Positions 35,432 through 45,530 are shown, numbered from the stretch's first letter. The stretch is DNA of 64,000 bases from Phorcysia thermohydrogeniphila (GCF_004339575.1 NZ_SMFV01000004.1:124001-188000), one strand, 5' to 3'. A program made the numbers and translations. The notes: generated by a model from the sequence alone, not told the origin.

Positions 35432-36729
35432 CACTTCACCTTCCTAAGGTAAGCTATTGCCTCTATGTGGTATGTCTGGGGAAACATATCTATAAGCTTA
35501 ACCTTTTCCATATCTATGCCAAACTGGTGGAAAAGAGCTATGTCCCTTGCAAGAGTAGATGGGTTACAGGAGACGTAAACAATCTTCCTGAGACGGGGAA
35601 TCTGTGACAGCTCCCTTACAACCCTCTGGTTTAAACCGCTACGGGGAGGGTCAACAATGACAAGGTCGGGGTTATAGTCCTTCACAATGCTCAGTGCTTC
35701 CTCTGTCTGACGGCAGTAGAAGGTGATGTTCCTGAGGCCGTTTATGTCTTTATTGTAGAGGGCATCGCTAACTGCAGAAAAGCTTGCCTCAACGCCAAAG
35801 GCCCTGTGGACGTACCTGCCAACCGGTATGGTCAACGTTCCAACGCCACAGTAAAGATCTCCAGCAAGCATGTACTGCTGTTCCATAGCAGCTCTTGATA
35901 CCCTGTTTATGAGGTTCCCCACCTGAAACCTGTTAACCTGAAAGAAGGAGTCTGCACTCACCCTAAACTTGAACTTATCAATTACCTCGTAAGTAAAGTC
36001 CCTGCCGAAGAACTTTATCCTCTCTGGGTAGCCGTCACCACCGGTCTTATAGATTCCGAATCCAACAACGTTGAGGTTCAGTATCTCTCTAACCCTTTCC
36101 AAAGTGAGGTTAATCCTCTTAAACCTGCCGGAGTAGACAATCTTTAACAGGACTTCGCCTTTAGAGGAGGAATAGATGTGAAAGTCAGAAGGTTCTGAGG
36201 GGAGCTCCTTTAAGAGCTCCTTTAACTTTGGCATTATGTCGTGAATGTCCTCTTTTAAAAGGTAACACCTGTCTATATCAACAACGTTGTGGCTACCCTT
36301 AGCAAAGAAGCCTACTTTTCCGTTCCTTACTTTTAGCTGAGCCCTGTTCCTGTAGTACCAAGGTGAAGAGGAAGGGATAACTTCCTCTATGTTGGGACGT
36401 TTTATCTTTCCTATCTTCTGGAGATTCTCCTCTAAGATGTCTCTCTTGAATCTCACCTGACTTTCATAGTCTATGTGCTGCCAGTCACAGCCACCGCACC
36501 TACCAAAGTAAGGACAGCGCGGAGTAGTCCTGTACTTGCTCCTTTCAAGGTAACGAACAACCTCTGCCTCGCTGTAACCACTTTTCCTACTCGTCTCCTC
36601 TACTATTACAACGTCTCCGGGAGCTACCTGAGGAACAAAGACAGCTCTACCGTTTAACCTACCAAGTCCTTTCCCACCGTAAACGAGCTTCTCTATTTTT
36701 ATCTTGAATTGCTTTCCCTTCTGCTTCAA
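35431..36729 (-). CDS. rlmD: 23S rRNA (uracil-5-)-methyltransferase, RlmD/RumA type
   Basis: SAM-dependent C5 methylation of a uridine in RNA. An N-terminal TRAM domain (about 5-60, KLVYGGKGLGR) is followed by a 4Fe-4S cluster site (CPYFGRCGGCDWQH, about 73-86, with an earlier or later fourth cysteine), and a class I methyltransferase fold with DLYCGVGTLTIP and the catalytic cysteine in IVYVSCNPSTLARD. It starts at TTG 36729 with GGAGG upstream. Target position U1939 is inferred from the family; related enzymes modify U747 or tRNA U54. Confidence 0.88.
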   Translation of the reverse strand: MKQKGKQFKIKIEKLVYGGKGLGRLNGRAVFVPQVAPGDVVIVEETSRKSGYSEAEVVRYLERSKYRTTPRCPYFGRCGGCDWQHIDYESQVRFKRDILEENLQKIGKIKRPNIEEVIPSSSPWYYRNRAQLKVRNGKVGFFAKGSHNVVDIDRCYLLKEDIHDIMPKLKELLKELPSEPSDFHIYSSSKGEVLLKIVYSGRFKRINLTLERVREILNLNVVGFGIYKTGGDGYPERIKFFGRDFTYEVIDKFKFRVSADSFFQVNRFQVGNLINRVSRAAMEQQYMLAGDLYCGVGTLTIPVGRYVHRAFGVEASFSAVSDALYNKDINGLRNITFYCRQTEEALSIVKDYNPDLVIVDPPRSGLNQRVVRELSQIPRLRKIVYVSCNPSTLARDIALFHQFGIDMEKVKLIDMFPQTYHIEAIAYLRKVK

Positions 36730-36836
36730 GGAATGGCCTCCAAGGGCGGAAGTGAAGCTTAGAGTCGGATTATACGAATTTCAAGGAACATTTGCTAACA
36801 TAGAAATTAAGAGCTATAACCTTCAAGGAGTCGGCC

Positions 36837-38675
36837 ATGAAGATAAAGACGAAACTTCTGATTTCCCTCGTGGTTGAAGTCCTGATGATTCTTTTCTTCA
36901 CTGAATTTGCCACCTACAAACTCCACAGCTTTCGTGAAGCCTACGAGTTAGAGAAAGTTATGTTTAACGTTGAAAAGGATATAGCCGACTTGAGAACTTA
37001 CCTCCTGCTTTCTGACCAAGAATTTAACAGCTCTTCAGACATAAACGATAGGCTGGAAAAGGACCTAATGAAACTTGGAGAGTTTAGCTCTCCAGAGGCC
37101 TCAAAAGTTTACTCTATCTTCCTTTCTGCAATCAGCGAGGTCAAGAAAGGAAGTCCAGACCTCCAGACGCTAACAAAGAGCCTATCAGACAAGGAAATGC
37201 AAGTCTACCACCTCCGGGAAAGCCTTTCAAAGGAAGCAGAAGGCATCCTCTCCTTTGCCGAAAGCATCGTCAGGATTATTCCCCTCTTTAGCCTCTTCAT
37301 CATAGGTATAGGAGCTTTCAGCTCCTACAGGGCAATAGTTATGCCCATCCAAAAGATGACAGAGACGATGAAAGAGATAGAAAAAGGAAACCTCACAAAG
37401 CGCCTCTCCATAGATAGGGATGATGAACTCGGCCTTCTGGCCAAGGAATTTGATAAGTTCGTTACTTGGATTAAGTCAACCTTTGAGGAACTCGGGAAAC
37501 TATCGGTCAAAGTCTCTAACGATGCCGGTGTTCTTATACTTGAACTCTTTAACACCAACCTGAAGAACAGCGATATCAAGAAGAGGTTCATGGAGCTCTC
37601 TGTCTCCTCAGAAATCCTCGCAAGCTCCATATCGGACGTAAACAGGCTAATAAAGACTGCCAGCAAGGAAGTTGAAAACGTAGATAGCGAAACCCGCAAA
37701 GGAGCCGAGATAGTTTCAAGGTCTGTTAACGACGTTCAGGAGCTTGCAGATAGAGTTATCTCCTTAAGGAGCAGGATTGAGAAACTACAGCAGAGCTCTG
37801 TAACAATCCAGAACGTAGTTGAAACAATTAAGACGATTGCAGACCAGACTAACCTCCTTGCCCTCAACGCCGCAATTGAAGCCGCGAGGGCAGGAGAGGC
37901 AGGAAGGGGCTTTGCAGTTGTAGCTGAAGAGGTAAGGAAACTTGCAACGAGGACGGTTAGCTCTGCCGAAGAGATTGGAAAAATCGTCAGCGACATCATC
38001 TACCTTATAGAAGAGTTTTCAAAGGACCTTGAGGAACGCGCAAGTGAGGCTTACAACGTTAAGCAGGAGATGGCAAAGACAGAGAACGTCCTTGTAACGA
38101 TAAGGAAGAGAGTAGAGTCCCTATCAAAAGTTACGGAGAACATGCTCTTCTCCTTAAAGCAACAGTTAAGTGCTCTTGATACCGTAAGGAACAACGTTGC
38201 TGCAATTAACGAAGAGATGCTTAAGTTCCAAGAAGTGTTTAGGAAACTTGAAGAAAGAATATACAGGACAAAGGCTTCTATCAGGTCTGTTCAGGACAAC
38301 ATTTCAAGGTTCAACATAGGAAAGCTCCTCACAATCATCAGGGGAGAGGAGCTCTTTGCCGACTGGATAGCGAGACTTCCAAAGGTAAGGGAAGGTGGAG
38401 GAACTGTTCTTGACTTTGACGCTTCTCCTATAAGGGAGTGGATAAGGAAGGAGCTCCGTCAGCTTGACGTTAAGGGAATAAGTGAGGTGGCCAATCAGCT
38501 TGAAACGGCAATAGAAGGGTGTTTTGCTGTGGCGAGGGAGATAATGAAAGCAGTAGGCGAAGGCAAACCGGCAGACAGGTTCTTCAAGGACTTGGAAAAT
38601 AAGGCCCTTCGTGTTATAGAGCTGTTTGAAGAGATAATAGAAAGGATTACCAATGGAGAGACAGAAAAGGTATGA
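36837..38675 (+). CDS. Methyl-accepting chemotaxis protein
   Basis: Membrane chemoreceptor of 612 residues. TM1 is about 7-26, followed by a helical external domain of about 120 residues, the 4HB-like size. TM2 is about 149-168, then a HAMP domain ([14 protein letters not shown] on, 169-222) and a long coiled-coil signalling domain with the hairpin tip [21 protein letters not shown] near 338-358 and EEVRKLA. The C-terminal 110 residues after the coiled coil are extra: [20 protein letters not shown] and a helical tail resemble the shape of a CZB domain but lack its zinc-binding His and Cys. AAGGAG precedes the ATG. Its last 23 bases overlap the PilZ-like gene. Confidence 0.92.
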   Translation: MKIKTKLLISLVVEVLMILFFTEFATYKLHSFREAYELEKVMFNVEKDIADLRTYLLLSDQEFNSSSDINDRLEKDLMKLGEFSSPEASKVYSIFLSAISEVKKGSPDLQTLTKSLSDKEMQVYHLRESLSKEAEGILSFAESIVRIIPLFSLFIIGIGAFSSYRAIVMPIQKMTETMKEIEKGNLTKRLSIDRDDELGLLAKEFDKFVTWIKSTFEELGKLSVKVSNDAGVLILELFNTNLKNSDIKKRFMELSVSSEILASSISDVNRLIKTASKEVENVDSETRKGAEIVSRSVNDVQELADRVISLRSRIEKLQQSSVTIQNVVETIKTIADQTNLLALNAAIEAARAGEAGRGFAVVAEEVRKLATRTVSSAEEIGKIVSDIIYLIEEFSKDLEERASEAYNVKQEMAKTENVLVTIRKRVESLSKVTENMLFSLKQQLSALDTVRNNVAAINEEMLKFQEVFRKLEERIYRTKASIRSVQDNISRFNIGKLLTIIRGEELFADWIARLPKVREGGGTVLDFDASPIREWIRKELRQLDVKGISEVANQLETAIEGCFAVAREIMKAVGEGKPADRFFKDLENKALRVIELFEEIIERITNGETEKV

Positions 38676-39297
38676 AGGTATCTGCTACTTCAGGAGATTC
38701 TGCAACAGCAGGCTACTCCCTCATATAAATATTCCTCTCTTCTTTAGCTTTAGGGTTGTAAAAGTTGACGGGTCTGCCCTTTATGCAGACCGCTTTTCTC
38801 CCCCCGGAATCGTGGAGCTCCTTTTAGACAAGGAAGCTTTCCTTACAAAGAACGTCCTTGATAACGGGAAAGTAGTTCTCGTTAAGTCGCTCATAGAGAA
38901 GAAAATAGACAGCTCCACTGTACTTCTAAGGCTCGGTGAAGAAGTATGCGAAAACAGGCGTCTATTTGACAGGTACGTATTCTGTCCAGAAAAGCTTGGT
39001 GCCTTTGAGCTCTCATCTGAAAATGCCCCCCTCGGAAAAGCCTACATCGTCAACGTAAGTCTCTCTGGAGTTGAGTTTGTTTCTCCCTCGGCAGATACCT
39101 GTACCATTCTACCGGGCTTAATCTTGAATGCATCCCAAGGAAATAAGCGTCTAAGGGTAAAAGTTCTGAGAGTTAAAACAGAGCCCGGAAAGGTATTTAT
39201 TGCTGGAGAAATACTAAACACAACCTTCAACCTGATGGACTTCATTATTGATAATTACGTCAAATTAGTAGGCGAAATTCTGCTCAAAAACTTCTGA
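38653..39297 (+). CDS. PilZ-like cyclic-di-GMP-binding protein
   Basis: A 214-residue soluble protein. Residues about 1-95 are a beta-rich N-terminal domain of the YcgR-N/flagellar-brake type. The second half shows the PilZ signature spread: RRLFDR (RxxxR, about 102-107) and, 35 residues on, NVSLSGVEF (NxSxxG). Its start lies inside the chemoreceptor gene, so the two proteins are translationally linked. It probably binds cyclic di-GMP and adjusts receptor or motility output. The PilZ call is motif-based and moderately divergent. It converges with mqnC, overlapping it by 14 bases. Confidence 0.68.
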   Translation: MERQKRYEGICYFRRFCNSRLLPHINIPLFFSFRVVKVDGSALYADRFSPPGIVELLLDKEAFLTKNVLDNGKVVLVKSLIEKKIDSSTVLLRLGEEVCENRRLFDRYVFCPEKLGAFELSSENAPLGKAYIVNVSLSGVEFVSPSADTCTILPGLILNASQGNKRLRVKVLRVKTEPGKVFIAGEILNTTFNLMDFIIDNYVKLVGEILLKNF

Positions 39298-40351
39298 GCT
39301 TCTGGTATAGAGTATCCCTCTGAACTGGCGTGTAGCCTGCGTCCTTTATCAGCCTTATGATTTCAGACAGGGGCATTCTGAACTTTACGCCTGCTGCTGC
39401 CACAACGTTTTCCTCAATCATGAGAGAGCCAAAGTCGTTTGCGCCAAACTTAAGGGCAACCTGTGCAAGCTTTCCCCCCTGAGTCACCCAAGAGGCCTGA
39501 ACGTTAGGGATATTGTCAAGGTAAATTCTGGAAACTGCTAAAACTCTCAGATATCTCTCCCCACTGGCCTTATCTTTTACTTCTCTTCCAAGTTCGGTGT
39601 TATCCGGCTGGTAGCTCCAAGGTATGAAGGCTGTAAAACCTCCTGTTTCATCCTGTAATTCCCTTATCACTTTAAGGTGTTCAACAATATCCTCGTCGGT
39701 GTCCAAACTCCCAAACATCATCGTTGCCGTGGTTCTTAAACCGAGTCTGTGGGCAGTCCTGTGAACTTCAAGCCATTCCTTAGTTTTTGCCTTTCGGGGG
39801 GCTATTCTCTCCCTTACCTTGTCAACGAGTATTTCTGCTCCCCCACCGGGAATTGAACCAAGACCACAAGACTTAAGACGCTTTAAAACTTCCTCTATAG
39901 AGAGTCCTGAAACTCTTGAAATGTGCAGAATCTCTGGCGCAGAAAAGCCGTGAACGTGTATCTGTGGGAAGTTTGACTTTATAAAGCTGAGGAGCTCCTC
40001 GTAGTACTCAATGCCAAGACTTGGGTGGAGTCCTCCCTGAAGGAGAACTGCCGTCCCTCCCAGTTCTACAGTCTCCTCTATCTTTTTCCTTAAAGTTTCC
40101 CAGTCTATAACGTAAGCGTCGGGGTCTTTTTCTTCCCTATAGAAAGCGCAGAACCTACACTTACAGGTGCAGATGTTCGTGTAGTTTATGTTCCTATCTA
40201 TGACGAAGGTAACCTCTTTTTCTGGATGTTTCCTATTCCTCACGAAATTCGCAAGTTGACCAAGCGTAATGAGGTCTGCTTCCCTTAAAAGCCACAGAGC
40301 CTCACCCTCAGAAATCCTCTCTCCAGAGAGAACCTTTTCTACAACCTCCAT
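39284..40351 (-). CDS. mqnC: Cyclic dehypoxanthine futalosine synthase
   Basis: Radical SAM enzyme that cyclises dehypoxanthine futalosine in the futalosine route to menaquinone. The cluster motif is CTCKCRFC (CxxxCxxC, about 61-68), followed by FYREEKDPDAYV; LLQGGLHPSLG and IPGGGAEIL are family hallmarks. The ATG at 40351 with AGAGG upstream is preferred to the GTG at 40357, so 355 residues. It implies a menaquinone-based respiratory chain, as in Desulfurobacteriaceae and Campylobacterota. Other mqn genes are not in the window. Confidence 0.95.
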   Translation of the reverse strand: MEVVEKVLSGERISEGEALWLLREADLITLGQLANFVRNRKHPEKEVTFVIDRNINYTNICTCKCRFCAFYREEKDPDAYVIDWETLRKKIEETVELGGTAVLLQGGLHPSLGIEYYEELLSFIKSNFPQIHVHGFSAPEILHISRVSGLSIEEVLKRLKSCGLGSIPGGGAEILVDKVRERIAPRKAKTKEWLEVHRTAHRLGLRTTATMMFGSLDTDEDIVEHLKVIRELQDETGGFTAFIPWSYQPDNTELGREVKDKASGERYLRVLAVSRIYLDNIPNVQASWVTQGGKLAQVALKFGANDFGSLMIEENVVAAAGVKFRMPLSEIIRLIKDAGYTPVQRDTLYQKLRSF

Positions 40352-40407
40352 TCTCACCTCTGCGGAATATAATTAAACCTTAGAACTTTTAGTCTAAGAG
40401 GTAAACT

Positions 40408-41088
40408 TTGGAGTGTCAAATTTGCGGTGGCAGCGGTTGGATTGTAGAGGAATCGGGGGGCGTAAGCAAAGCAGTCCGCTGCAGGTGCCAGTTTGAACGC
40501 TTCAGCAAAGAATTCCTAAGGAGCTCCTCCATCCCTGCCAGATACAGGAACTGTAAGTTCTCAAACTTCTACCCAGAAACAGAAACTCAGCTAAGAGCTC
40601 TAAAGGCATGTAAGGAGTTCTTTTACCAGTTTCCCTTCGTTGACAGGGGAATTCTCCTCTATGGTAACCCCGGAACGGGAAAGACCCACCTTGCAGTTGC
40701 ACTACTCAGGAACGTTATAAAGTATAAAGGGCTAAGGGGAGTTTTCTGCGACTTTAGGAATTTACTCATAGAGCTAAAGAGTACATTTGGTACCGGTGAA
40801 TCTGAGACGGAGATTTTAGAAAACGTTATGAGAGCTCCCCTCCTTGTCCTTGACGACGTTGGAGCCGAAAGGGGAACGGAGTGGGCCAAAGACAAGCTGG
40901 CAACGATAATAAACTATAGGTACGCCAACAACTTACCCACAATCATAACGACGAACCTACGCTTTGACGTTCCAACAGGTGAGAGTTTCTCCTCAAGGTT
41001 TGACGAGAGAACGGAATCACGCATCTACGAAATGTGCACAATAATAAAGGTGGAAGGTCATGACAGGAGGAGGAAAGCCCGTTTATAA
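40408..41088 (+). CDS. DnaC/IstB-like ATPase, probable helicase loader
   Basis: AAA+ ATPase of 226 residues. An N-terminal zinc finger (CQIC at 3-6, CRC around 25-27) precedes the ATPase, with Walker A GNPGTGKTH (about 86-94), Walker B LLVLDDVGAE and the sensor segment IITTNL. This arrangement is that of DnaC/DnaI-type loaders and their IstB relatives. No transposase is near, so a loader for DnaB (11409-12860) is preferred. It starts at TTG with AGAGG upstream and overlaps nadK by 29 bases. Confidence 0.85.
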   Translation: MECQICGGSGWIVEESGGVSKAVRCRCQFERFSKEFLRSSSIPARYRNCKFSNFYPETETQLRALKACKEFFYQFPFVDRGILLYGNPGTGKTHLAVALLRNVIKYKGLRGVFCDFRNLLIELKSTFGTGESETEILENVMRAPLLVLDDVGAERGTEWAKDKLATIINYRYANNLPTIITTNLRFDVPTGESFSSRFDERTESRIYEMCTIIKVEGHDRRRKARL

Positions 41089-41950
41089 GAACATCGGCAT
41101 AATAGCCAACCCGATAAAACCTGAAAGCGGTAGGGGTGTCCAGAGGATAATAAGGAAACTCAGAGACTATCCAGTTAGACTATACACAGATGAGGAAACC
41201 TGCAAGCTAACGGGAGAACCCGTTTGCAAGGAAAAGGTAAAAGTCGTTGATAGGCTAATTTTGCCCGACAAAGTTGACGTCATTCTGGTTCTTGGCGGAG
41301 ACGGCACGTTCCTCACGGTGGCAAAGCTCGTTGATAAAAGACCCGTCCCTCTCCTTGGAATAAACTTTGGAACCCTCGGATTTTTAACGGAAATTTCCAT
41401 AGACAACATAGAAGAAAGCCTTGAAAGACTGTTAAGGGGAGAATTTACCGTTGAAAACAGGCCGGTAATAAGGGTTAAAGTTCTTCGTAAAAACGGCCAC
41501 ATTTCCATCTATAGGTGCGTTAACGAAGTTGCAATAAAGAGGGACACCTTAGCGAGAATTATTGAAATAGAGGTTGAGGCAGATGGGGACTACGTTACAA
41601 CCTTTAGAGGGGACGGTGTAATCGTTGCAACGCCAACAGGCTCAACTGCTTACTCTCTCTCCGCCGGTGGTCCCATACTGATGCCCACTTTGAGCGCAAT
41701 GCTCCTTACGCCCATATGTCCCCACACGCTCACCCTTAGACCTCTCGTCCTTGAAGGAAAGATCTGTCTTACGGCAAAACTAAAGACTGAAAGCGAAACT
41801 GTGATGGTCATTTTTGATGGTCAGGAGGGGATAGAGCTCCGAAAAGGTGACATCATAGAGATAACCCGCTCACCCTACGACCTCCTAATCCTGAGAGACC
41901 CAAAGAAGTCTTACTACCAAACCTTAAGGGAGAAACTTAAATGGGGGTAG
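41060..41950 (+). CDS. nadK: NAD kinase
   Basis: Phosphorylates NAD to NADP. The 296 residues contain LVLGGDGTFL (GGDGT, about 77-82), NFGTLGFLTE, the NEVAIKRD site and the GDGVIVATPTGSTAYSLSAGGP glycine-rich C-terminal motif region. The 29-base overlap with the dnaC-like gene is long but no later start keeps the N-terminal strand. Followed by the beta-propeller gene with a 10-base overlap. Confidence 0.95.
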   Translation: MTGGGKPVYKNIGIIANPIKPESGRGVQRIIRKLRDYPVRLYTDEETCKLTGEPVCKEKVKVVDRLILPDKVDVILVLGGDGTFLTVAKLVDKRPVPLLGINFGTLGFLTEISIDNIEESLERLLRGEFTVENRPVIRVKVLRKNGHISIYRCVNEVAIKRDTLARIIEIEVEADGDYVTTFRGDGVIVATPTGSTAYSLSAGGPILMPTLSAMLLTPICPHTLTLRPLVLEGKICLTAKLKTESETVMVIFDGQEGIELRKGDIIEITRSPYDLLILRDPKKSYYQTLREKLKWG

Positions 41951-42741
41951 GAATAATCTCCGCTATAGCTGCTGCAGCTTTTTTGCTTCCAGTAATTTTT
42001 GGAATAAACGGTAAGTTAACTACACCCGAAAGTTCTCAATGTTACAGAGGAAAGCTCTACATCTCAAACATAGGAGGTTTACCGCCAGACAAAAAAGACG
42101 GAGACGGCTACATCCTGCTCGCCGACCTTAAAGGAAACGTCATTAAACGTAAGTTTATAACGGGACTAAACGCTCCAAAAGGAATAACCTTCGCAAAAGG
42201 CAAACTATTTGTGGCGGATATTGACACCGTTGTTGTCGCAGACCCGGAAACGGGAAAAATACTTAAGAAGATTCCAATACCCGGCGCTAAGTTTTTAAAC
42301 GATATCGCCTTTGACGGAAAAAGGACTGTCTACGTTACAGATACCCAGACAAACTCCATATACACCATAGATACCGAAAACTTTAAAGTCTCCCTCTACT
42401 TAAAGGATTCAAGACTTCAAGGACCAAACGGAATAGCCTTCCTCCCTGACGGAAAAATACTCATTGCAAGCTGGGGCGGAGGGAAGCTACTTCTCCTTGA
42501 CGGCAAGGATATAAAAGTAATAGCCTCTGGCTTTGAAACGCTTGACGGCGTTGTAGCTTTAGAGGATGGAACTATTCTATTTTCTGATTTTTCCGCCGGC
42601 AAAGTTTACGAGCTTAAAGGCGGAAAACTTAAAGAAATCTACAAAGGGTTTTCCCCTGCCGATATAGGCTACTGTAACGGCATTCTGTTTATTCCGGAGT
42701 TTATGGTCAACAGCGTTAAGGCCGTGAGGGTGAAAAAATGA
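41941..42741 (+). CDS. Exported SMP-30/NHL-like beta-propeller protein
   Basis: This protein of 266 residues begins with a hydrophobic export or anchor segment (about 3-21) and then has repeated propeller blades: APKGITFAKGKLFVAD, NDIAFDGKRTVYVTD, GPNGIAFLPDGKILIAS and DGVVALEDGTILFSD. The blade pattern is of the SMP-30/gluconolactonase and strictosidine-synthase-like type, with N and D residues at the sites that could hold a calcium ion. No enzyme activity can be assigned. ATGA overlap with rapZ. Confidence 0.75.
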   Translation: MGVGIISAIAAAAFLLPVIFGINGKLTTPESSQCYRGKLYISNIGGLPPDKKDGDGYILLADLKGNVIKRKFITGLNAPKGITFAKGKLFVADIDTVVVADPETGKILKKIPIPGAKFLNDIAFDGKRTVYVTDTQTNSIYTIDTENFKVSLYLKDSRLQGPNGIAFLPDGKILIASWGGGKLLLLDGKDIKVIASGFETLDGVVALEDGTILFSDFSAGKVYELKGGKLKEIYKGFSPADIGYCNGILFIPEFMVNSVKAVRVKK

Positions 42742-43637
42742 AGAGAAAAAAGAAAATACTAATCTTGACGGGAGAATCTGGTGCTGGTAAATCCAGCGCA
42801 ATGAGACATTTAGAAGATTTAGGTTTTTACTGTATAGACAACATCCCGCCCTCCCTCATTCCTAACCTCATAAGGCTCGTGGAAGATAACCCCGAAATAG
42901 AGAAGGCCGTCCTTGTAACAGATATAAGAAACCCTTCTTTCCGTACTACAGCTCCTTCAGTCCTTGAGAACATTAAGTCTAAGTTCCCAGAAGTTGAAAT
43001 ATGGTACTTCACAGCAGACAAAGAAACGCTCATTAAACGCTTCAGCGAAACTAGGCGCCCCCATCCTTTTGAACGTTACGAGCCGGGCAAAAGCCTTGAA
43101 GCTCTTATAGAGGAAGAGAGAGAAATCCTTGAACCGATAAAGGCCTTGGCGGATAGAGTCATAGACACCACTGAAATGACAACCCACGACCTCAAACGTT
43201 TCCTGAAGGAAATGATTCTCAGCGGTAAGCCAAGACTAAAAGTTACAGTTATGTCCTTCGGCTTTAAGTACGGTCTTCCGCCATCTGCCGATAACGTCTT
43301 TGACGTTAGGTTCTTACCCAACCCCCACTTTGTGCCAGAGCTCCGTCCAAAAACCGGTATGGACAAGGAAGTTGTTGACTACATCTTTCAGTTTCCAGAA
43401 GCTAAAGAAATCTCAGAACTAATAACCCGCTTTGTAGAGTTTACCCTCCCTATGTATGAGCAGGAAGGAAAAGCCTACGTCACCTATGCTATCGGCTGCA
43501 CCGGCGGACAGCACAGGTCAGTAGCTATTACTGAGCTCGTAGCTCAGGAGATTGCAAAGAAGTTTAGAGGCTACAACGTGTTTGTTGAACATAGGGAACT
43601 AAGCGAAAGGAGGCAAATTAGTAGCGGCGAAGAATAG
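42738..43637 (+). CDS. rapZ: RapZ-family nucleotide-binding protein
   Basis: P-loop protein of 299 residues: Walker A TGESGAGKSSA (about 9-19), DNIPPSLIP, and the C-terminal domain with SFGFKYGLPP and GCTGGQHRSV. In enterobacteria RapZ guides RNase E to small RNA GlmZ and so controls glucosamine-6-phosphate synthase; glmU is also in this window. Outside that group its role is less defined, and RNase E/GlmZ are not shown here. It converges with the esterase gene and overlaps it by 20 bases. Confidence 0.93.
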   Translation: MKRKKKILILTGESGAGKSSAMRHLEDLGFYCIDNIPPSLIPNLIRLVEDNPEIEKAVLVTDIRNPSFRTTAPSVLENIKSKFPEVEIWYFTADKETLIKRFSETRRPHPFERYEPGKSLEALIEEEREILEPIKALADRVIDTTEMTTHDLKRFLKEMILSGKPRLKVTVMSFGFKYGLPPSADNVFDVRFLPNPHFVPELRPKTGMDKEVVDYIFQFPEAKEISELITRFVEFTLPMYEQEGKAYVTYAIGCTGGQHRSVAITELVAQEIAKKFRGYNVFVEHRELSERRQISSGEE

Positions 43638-44235
43638 TTAAGTGGTCCTCTTCAGGGAAAACAGATAAGGTGGAGCTCCGAATAAGCAAGTGGAGCTTAA
43701 GAGCTCCCTGAACCCCCGTCACAGAATCTTTTTCTCCAACAAAGATTTTAGCAGGCACACTGAGATTCCTAGCGAAGTTAGACAGGTCAAAGTAAGAAAA
43801 AGACTCTAAGAGTTCTGTAACCTTTCCTTCGTCAAGCTCTGGAAGGGGCAAGTTCACTTTAGAACAGAGAGCTCTGAACTCCTTTACTGTTCTTTTAAAA
43901 TCTTTTTTGAGCTTCCTTAAAAACCGCTTTACCACTACCTCTGGCTGGGAAATTCCAGAAAACCTTACTGTAGGAGCAAAAAGTATCAGTTCCTTAACTT
44001 TATCTGGGTAGAGGGAAGCCATTACAACGGCTAAGGTCGCGCCTAAGGACCACCCAACAAGGGCAGAGTTCTCAGGAAGGTACTCTCCAATTTCCCTCGC
44101 TAACTCTACGATATCTGAAGAACTAAAAAAGCTCTCCCCGTGGCCGGGGAGAATTATATGTTCTGCACTTTCAAAATGAGTTCCTTCCCAAACCGACGGC
44201 TCAAAGCTCCAGCCGTGGATAGTAAAAAGTTTCAT
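43618..44235 (-). CDS. Alpha/beta hydrolase, BioH-like
   Basis: Compact esterase of 205 residues. The serine nucleophile is in VGWSLGATLA (about 69-78), the acid is the Asp in VGEKDSVTG and the base is the His in EEDHLTILRR. GW near the start (IHGWSFEPSVW) is the oxyanion region. The size and motifs resemble BioH, which frees pimeloyl-ACP for biotin synthesis, but no bio genes are adjacent. ATGA overlap with ctpA upstream. Confidence 0.8.
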   Translation of the reverse strand: MKLFTIHGWSFEPSVWEGTHFESAEHIILPGHGESFFSSSDIVELAREIGEYLPENSALVGWSLGATLAVVMASLYPDKVKELILFAPTVRFSGISQPEVVVKRFLRKLKKDFKRTVKEFRALCSKVNLPLPELDEGKVTELLESFSYFDLSNFARNLSVPAKIFVGEKDSVTGVQGALKLHLLIRSSTLSVFPEEDHLTILRRY

Positions 44236-45530
44236 GCAGCCTTTTTCCCGCTGTGCCCTAAGATACGCTGTATAAGGTGGTACTCCTTAATAACCTCTAT
44301 TGCTCTCTTCATCTGGCTGTCAATACGTTTCTCCCTCTTCTTCCTTATCTCTTCCGTCTTCTCCGGATGCTCCTCCATTTCTTTAAACTCTTTCTTAAGC
44401 TTCTCTATGTCCTCCTTTGAGAGCTTGACTACGATGTCTGGATTGATTCCCTTGCCGTCTATACACTCGTTGTTGGGCATGTAGTACTTTGCAGTTGTTA
44501 TCTTGACGGCGTAGCCCATCTCTAAGGGGTAGAGAGTCTGAACTGAACCCTTACCGAAGGTCTTTTCTCCAACAACTATTGCCCTGTTATTAAAGCGGAG
44601 AGCTCCGGTTAAAATCTCAGCAGCACTTGCCGTCCCGGAGTTAACAAGCATCACAACGGGCACGGAAACCGGCACAACTGGGTCATGTGTAGAGTAATAC
44701 TTCCTAACGCTCTGGGGAATCCTTCCTTTCGTGTAGACTATGAGCTTACCCTTAGGGAGGAAGTAGTCGCTAATCACAACAGCAGCTTCAAGGAGACCTC
44801 CGGGGTTGTTCCTAACATCAACGATGATTCCTTCAAGTTTCTTGTTCTTCTTTAAGGCCTCTAAGGCCTTCTTAAACTCATCAACGGCGTTCCTCTGGAA
44901 CATTGTAAACCTAATGTATCCAATGTTCCCTTCAAGTATTCTGTACTTAACACTCTGAATCTTTATAACTGCCCTTGTTATCGTGAAAGGCTTTGGCTCT
45001 GCCCAACCTTTACGCCAGACCCAAATCGTTATCTTTGTCCCCGGCTTACCCCTCATGAGCTTGACAGCTTCCATAAGGGTCATGTCGGGAGTAACCTTTT
45101 TATCCTCTATCTTAACGATAACGTCCCCAGCTTTTAGACCGGCCTTATAGGCTGGGGTATCCTCTATCGGGGCAATAATCAGTAACCTTCCGTCCTTCGT
45201 CTTCGTTATCTGTATGCCAAGGCCTCCAAACTCTCCACTGGTTTCAACCTGAAACTCTTTGAGTTTATCCGGAGTGAAGAGGGTACTGTGGGGGTCAAGC
45301 TTTGAGAGCATCCCTTGGATAGCGCCCTCAAAGAGTTCCTTGGGAGTAACAGGCTCAACGTACCTCTCCTTCACAAGCTGATAGGCCTCAGTAAACAGCC
45401 TGATAAAGCTGAGCTCTTGGTTACTCTTAGCCTCTCCCTTCATTGCAGCAGAGAGGGAAACCTTGGCAACCGAAAGCATCAGCAGTATAACCACAGAAAA
45501 GAAGACGGAAGTCTTCAGGAACCGTTTCAT
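44232..45530 (-). CDS. ctpA: Carboxy-terminal processing peptidase, S41 family
   Basis: Periplasmic serine protease that trims C-termini. A signal peptide/anchor (about 1-28) is followed by a PDZ domain (about 85-165, GGLGIQI and AYKAGLKAGDVI), then the protease core with serine in VNSGTASAAEIL and lysine in GEKTFGKGSVQ, the Ser-Lys dyad. The C-terminal stretch (about 380-432) is charged and helical. It overlaps the transketolase C-terminal subunit by four bases (ATGA). Confidence 0.95.
   Translation of the reverse strand: MKRFLKTSVFFSVVILLMLSVAKVSLSAAMKGEAKSNQELSFIRLFTEAYQLVKERYVEPVTPKELFEGAIQGMLSKLDPHSTLFTPDKLKEFQVETSGEFGGLGIQITKTKDGRLLIIAPIEDTPAYKAGLKAGDVIVKIEDKKVTPDMTLMEAVKLMRGKPGTKITIWVWRKGWAEPKPFTITRAVIKIQSVKYRILEGNIGYIRFTMFQRNAVDEFKKALEALKKNKKLEGIIVDVRNNPGGLLEAAVVISDYFLPKGKLIVYTKGRIPQSVRKYYSTHDPVVPVSVPVVMLVNSGTASAAEILTGALRFNNRAIVVGEKTFGKGSVQTLYPLEMGYAVKITTAKYYMPNNECIDGKGINPDIVVKLSKEDIEKLKKEFKEMEEHPEKTEEIRKKREKRIDSQMKRAIEVIKEYHLIQRILGHSGKKAA

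Noticed and set aside
36792-36820. TTGCTA-N17-TATAAC upstream of the chemoreceptor
   Set aside because: The predicted start would fall on the ribosome binding site, leaving almost no leader, so it was not called as a promoter.
40408-41088. IstB of an IS21-type insertion sequence
   Set aside because: No IstA transposase or terminal inverted repeats are nearby and nadK follows directly, so a DnaC-type loader is more likely.
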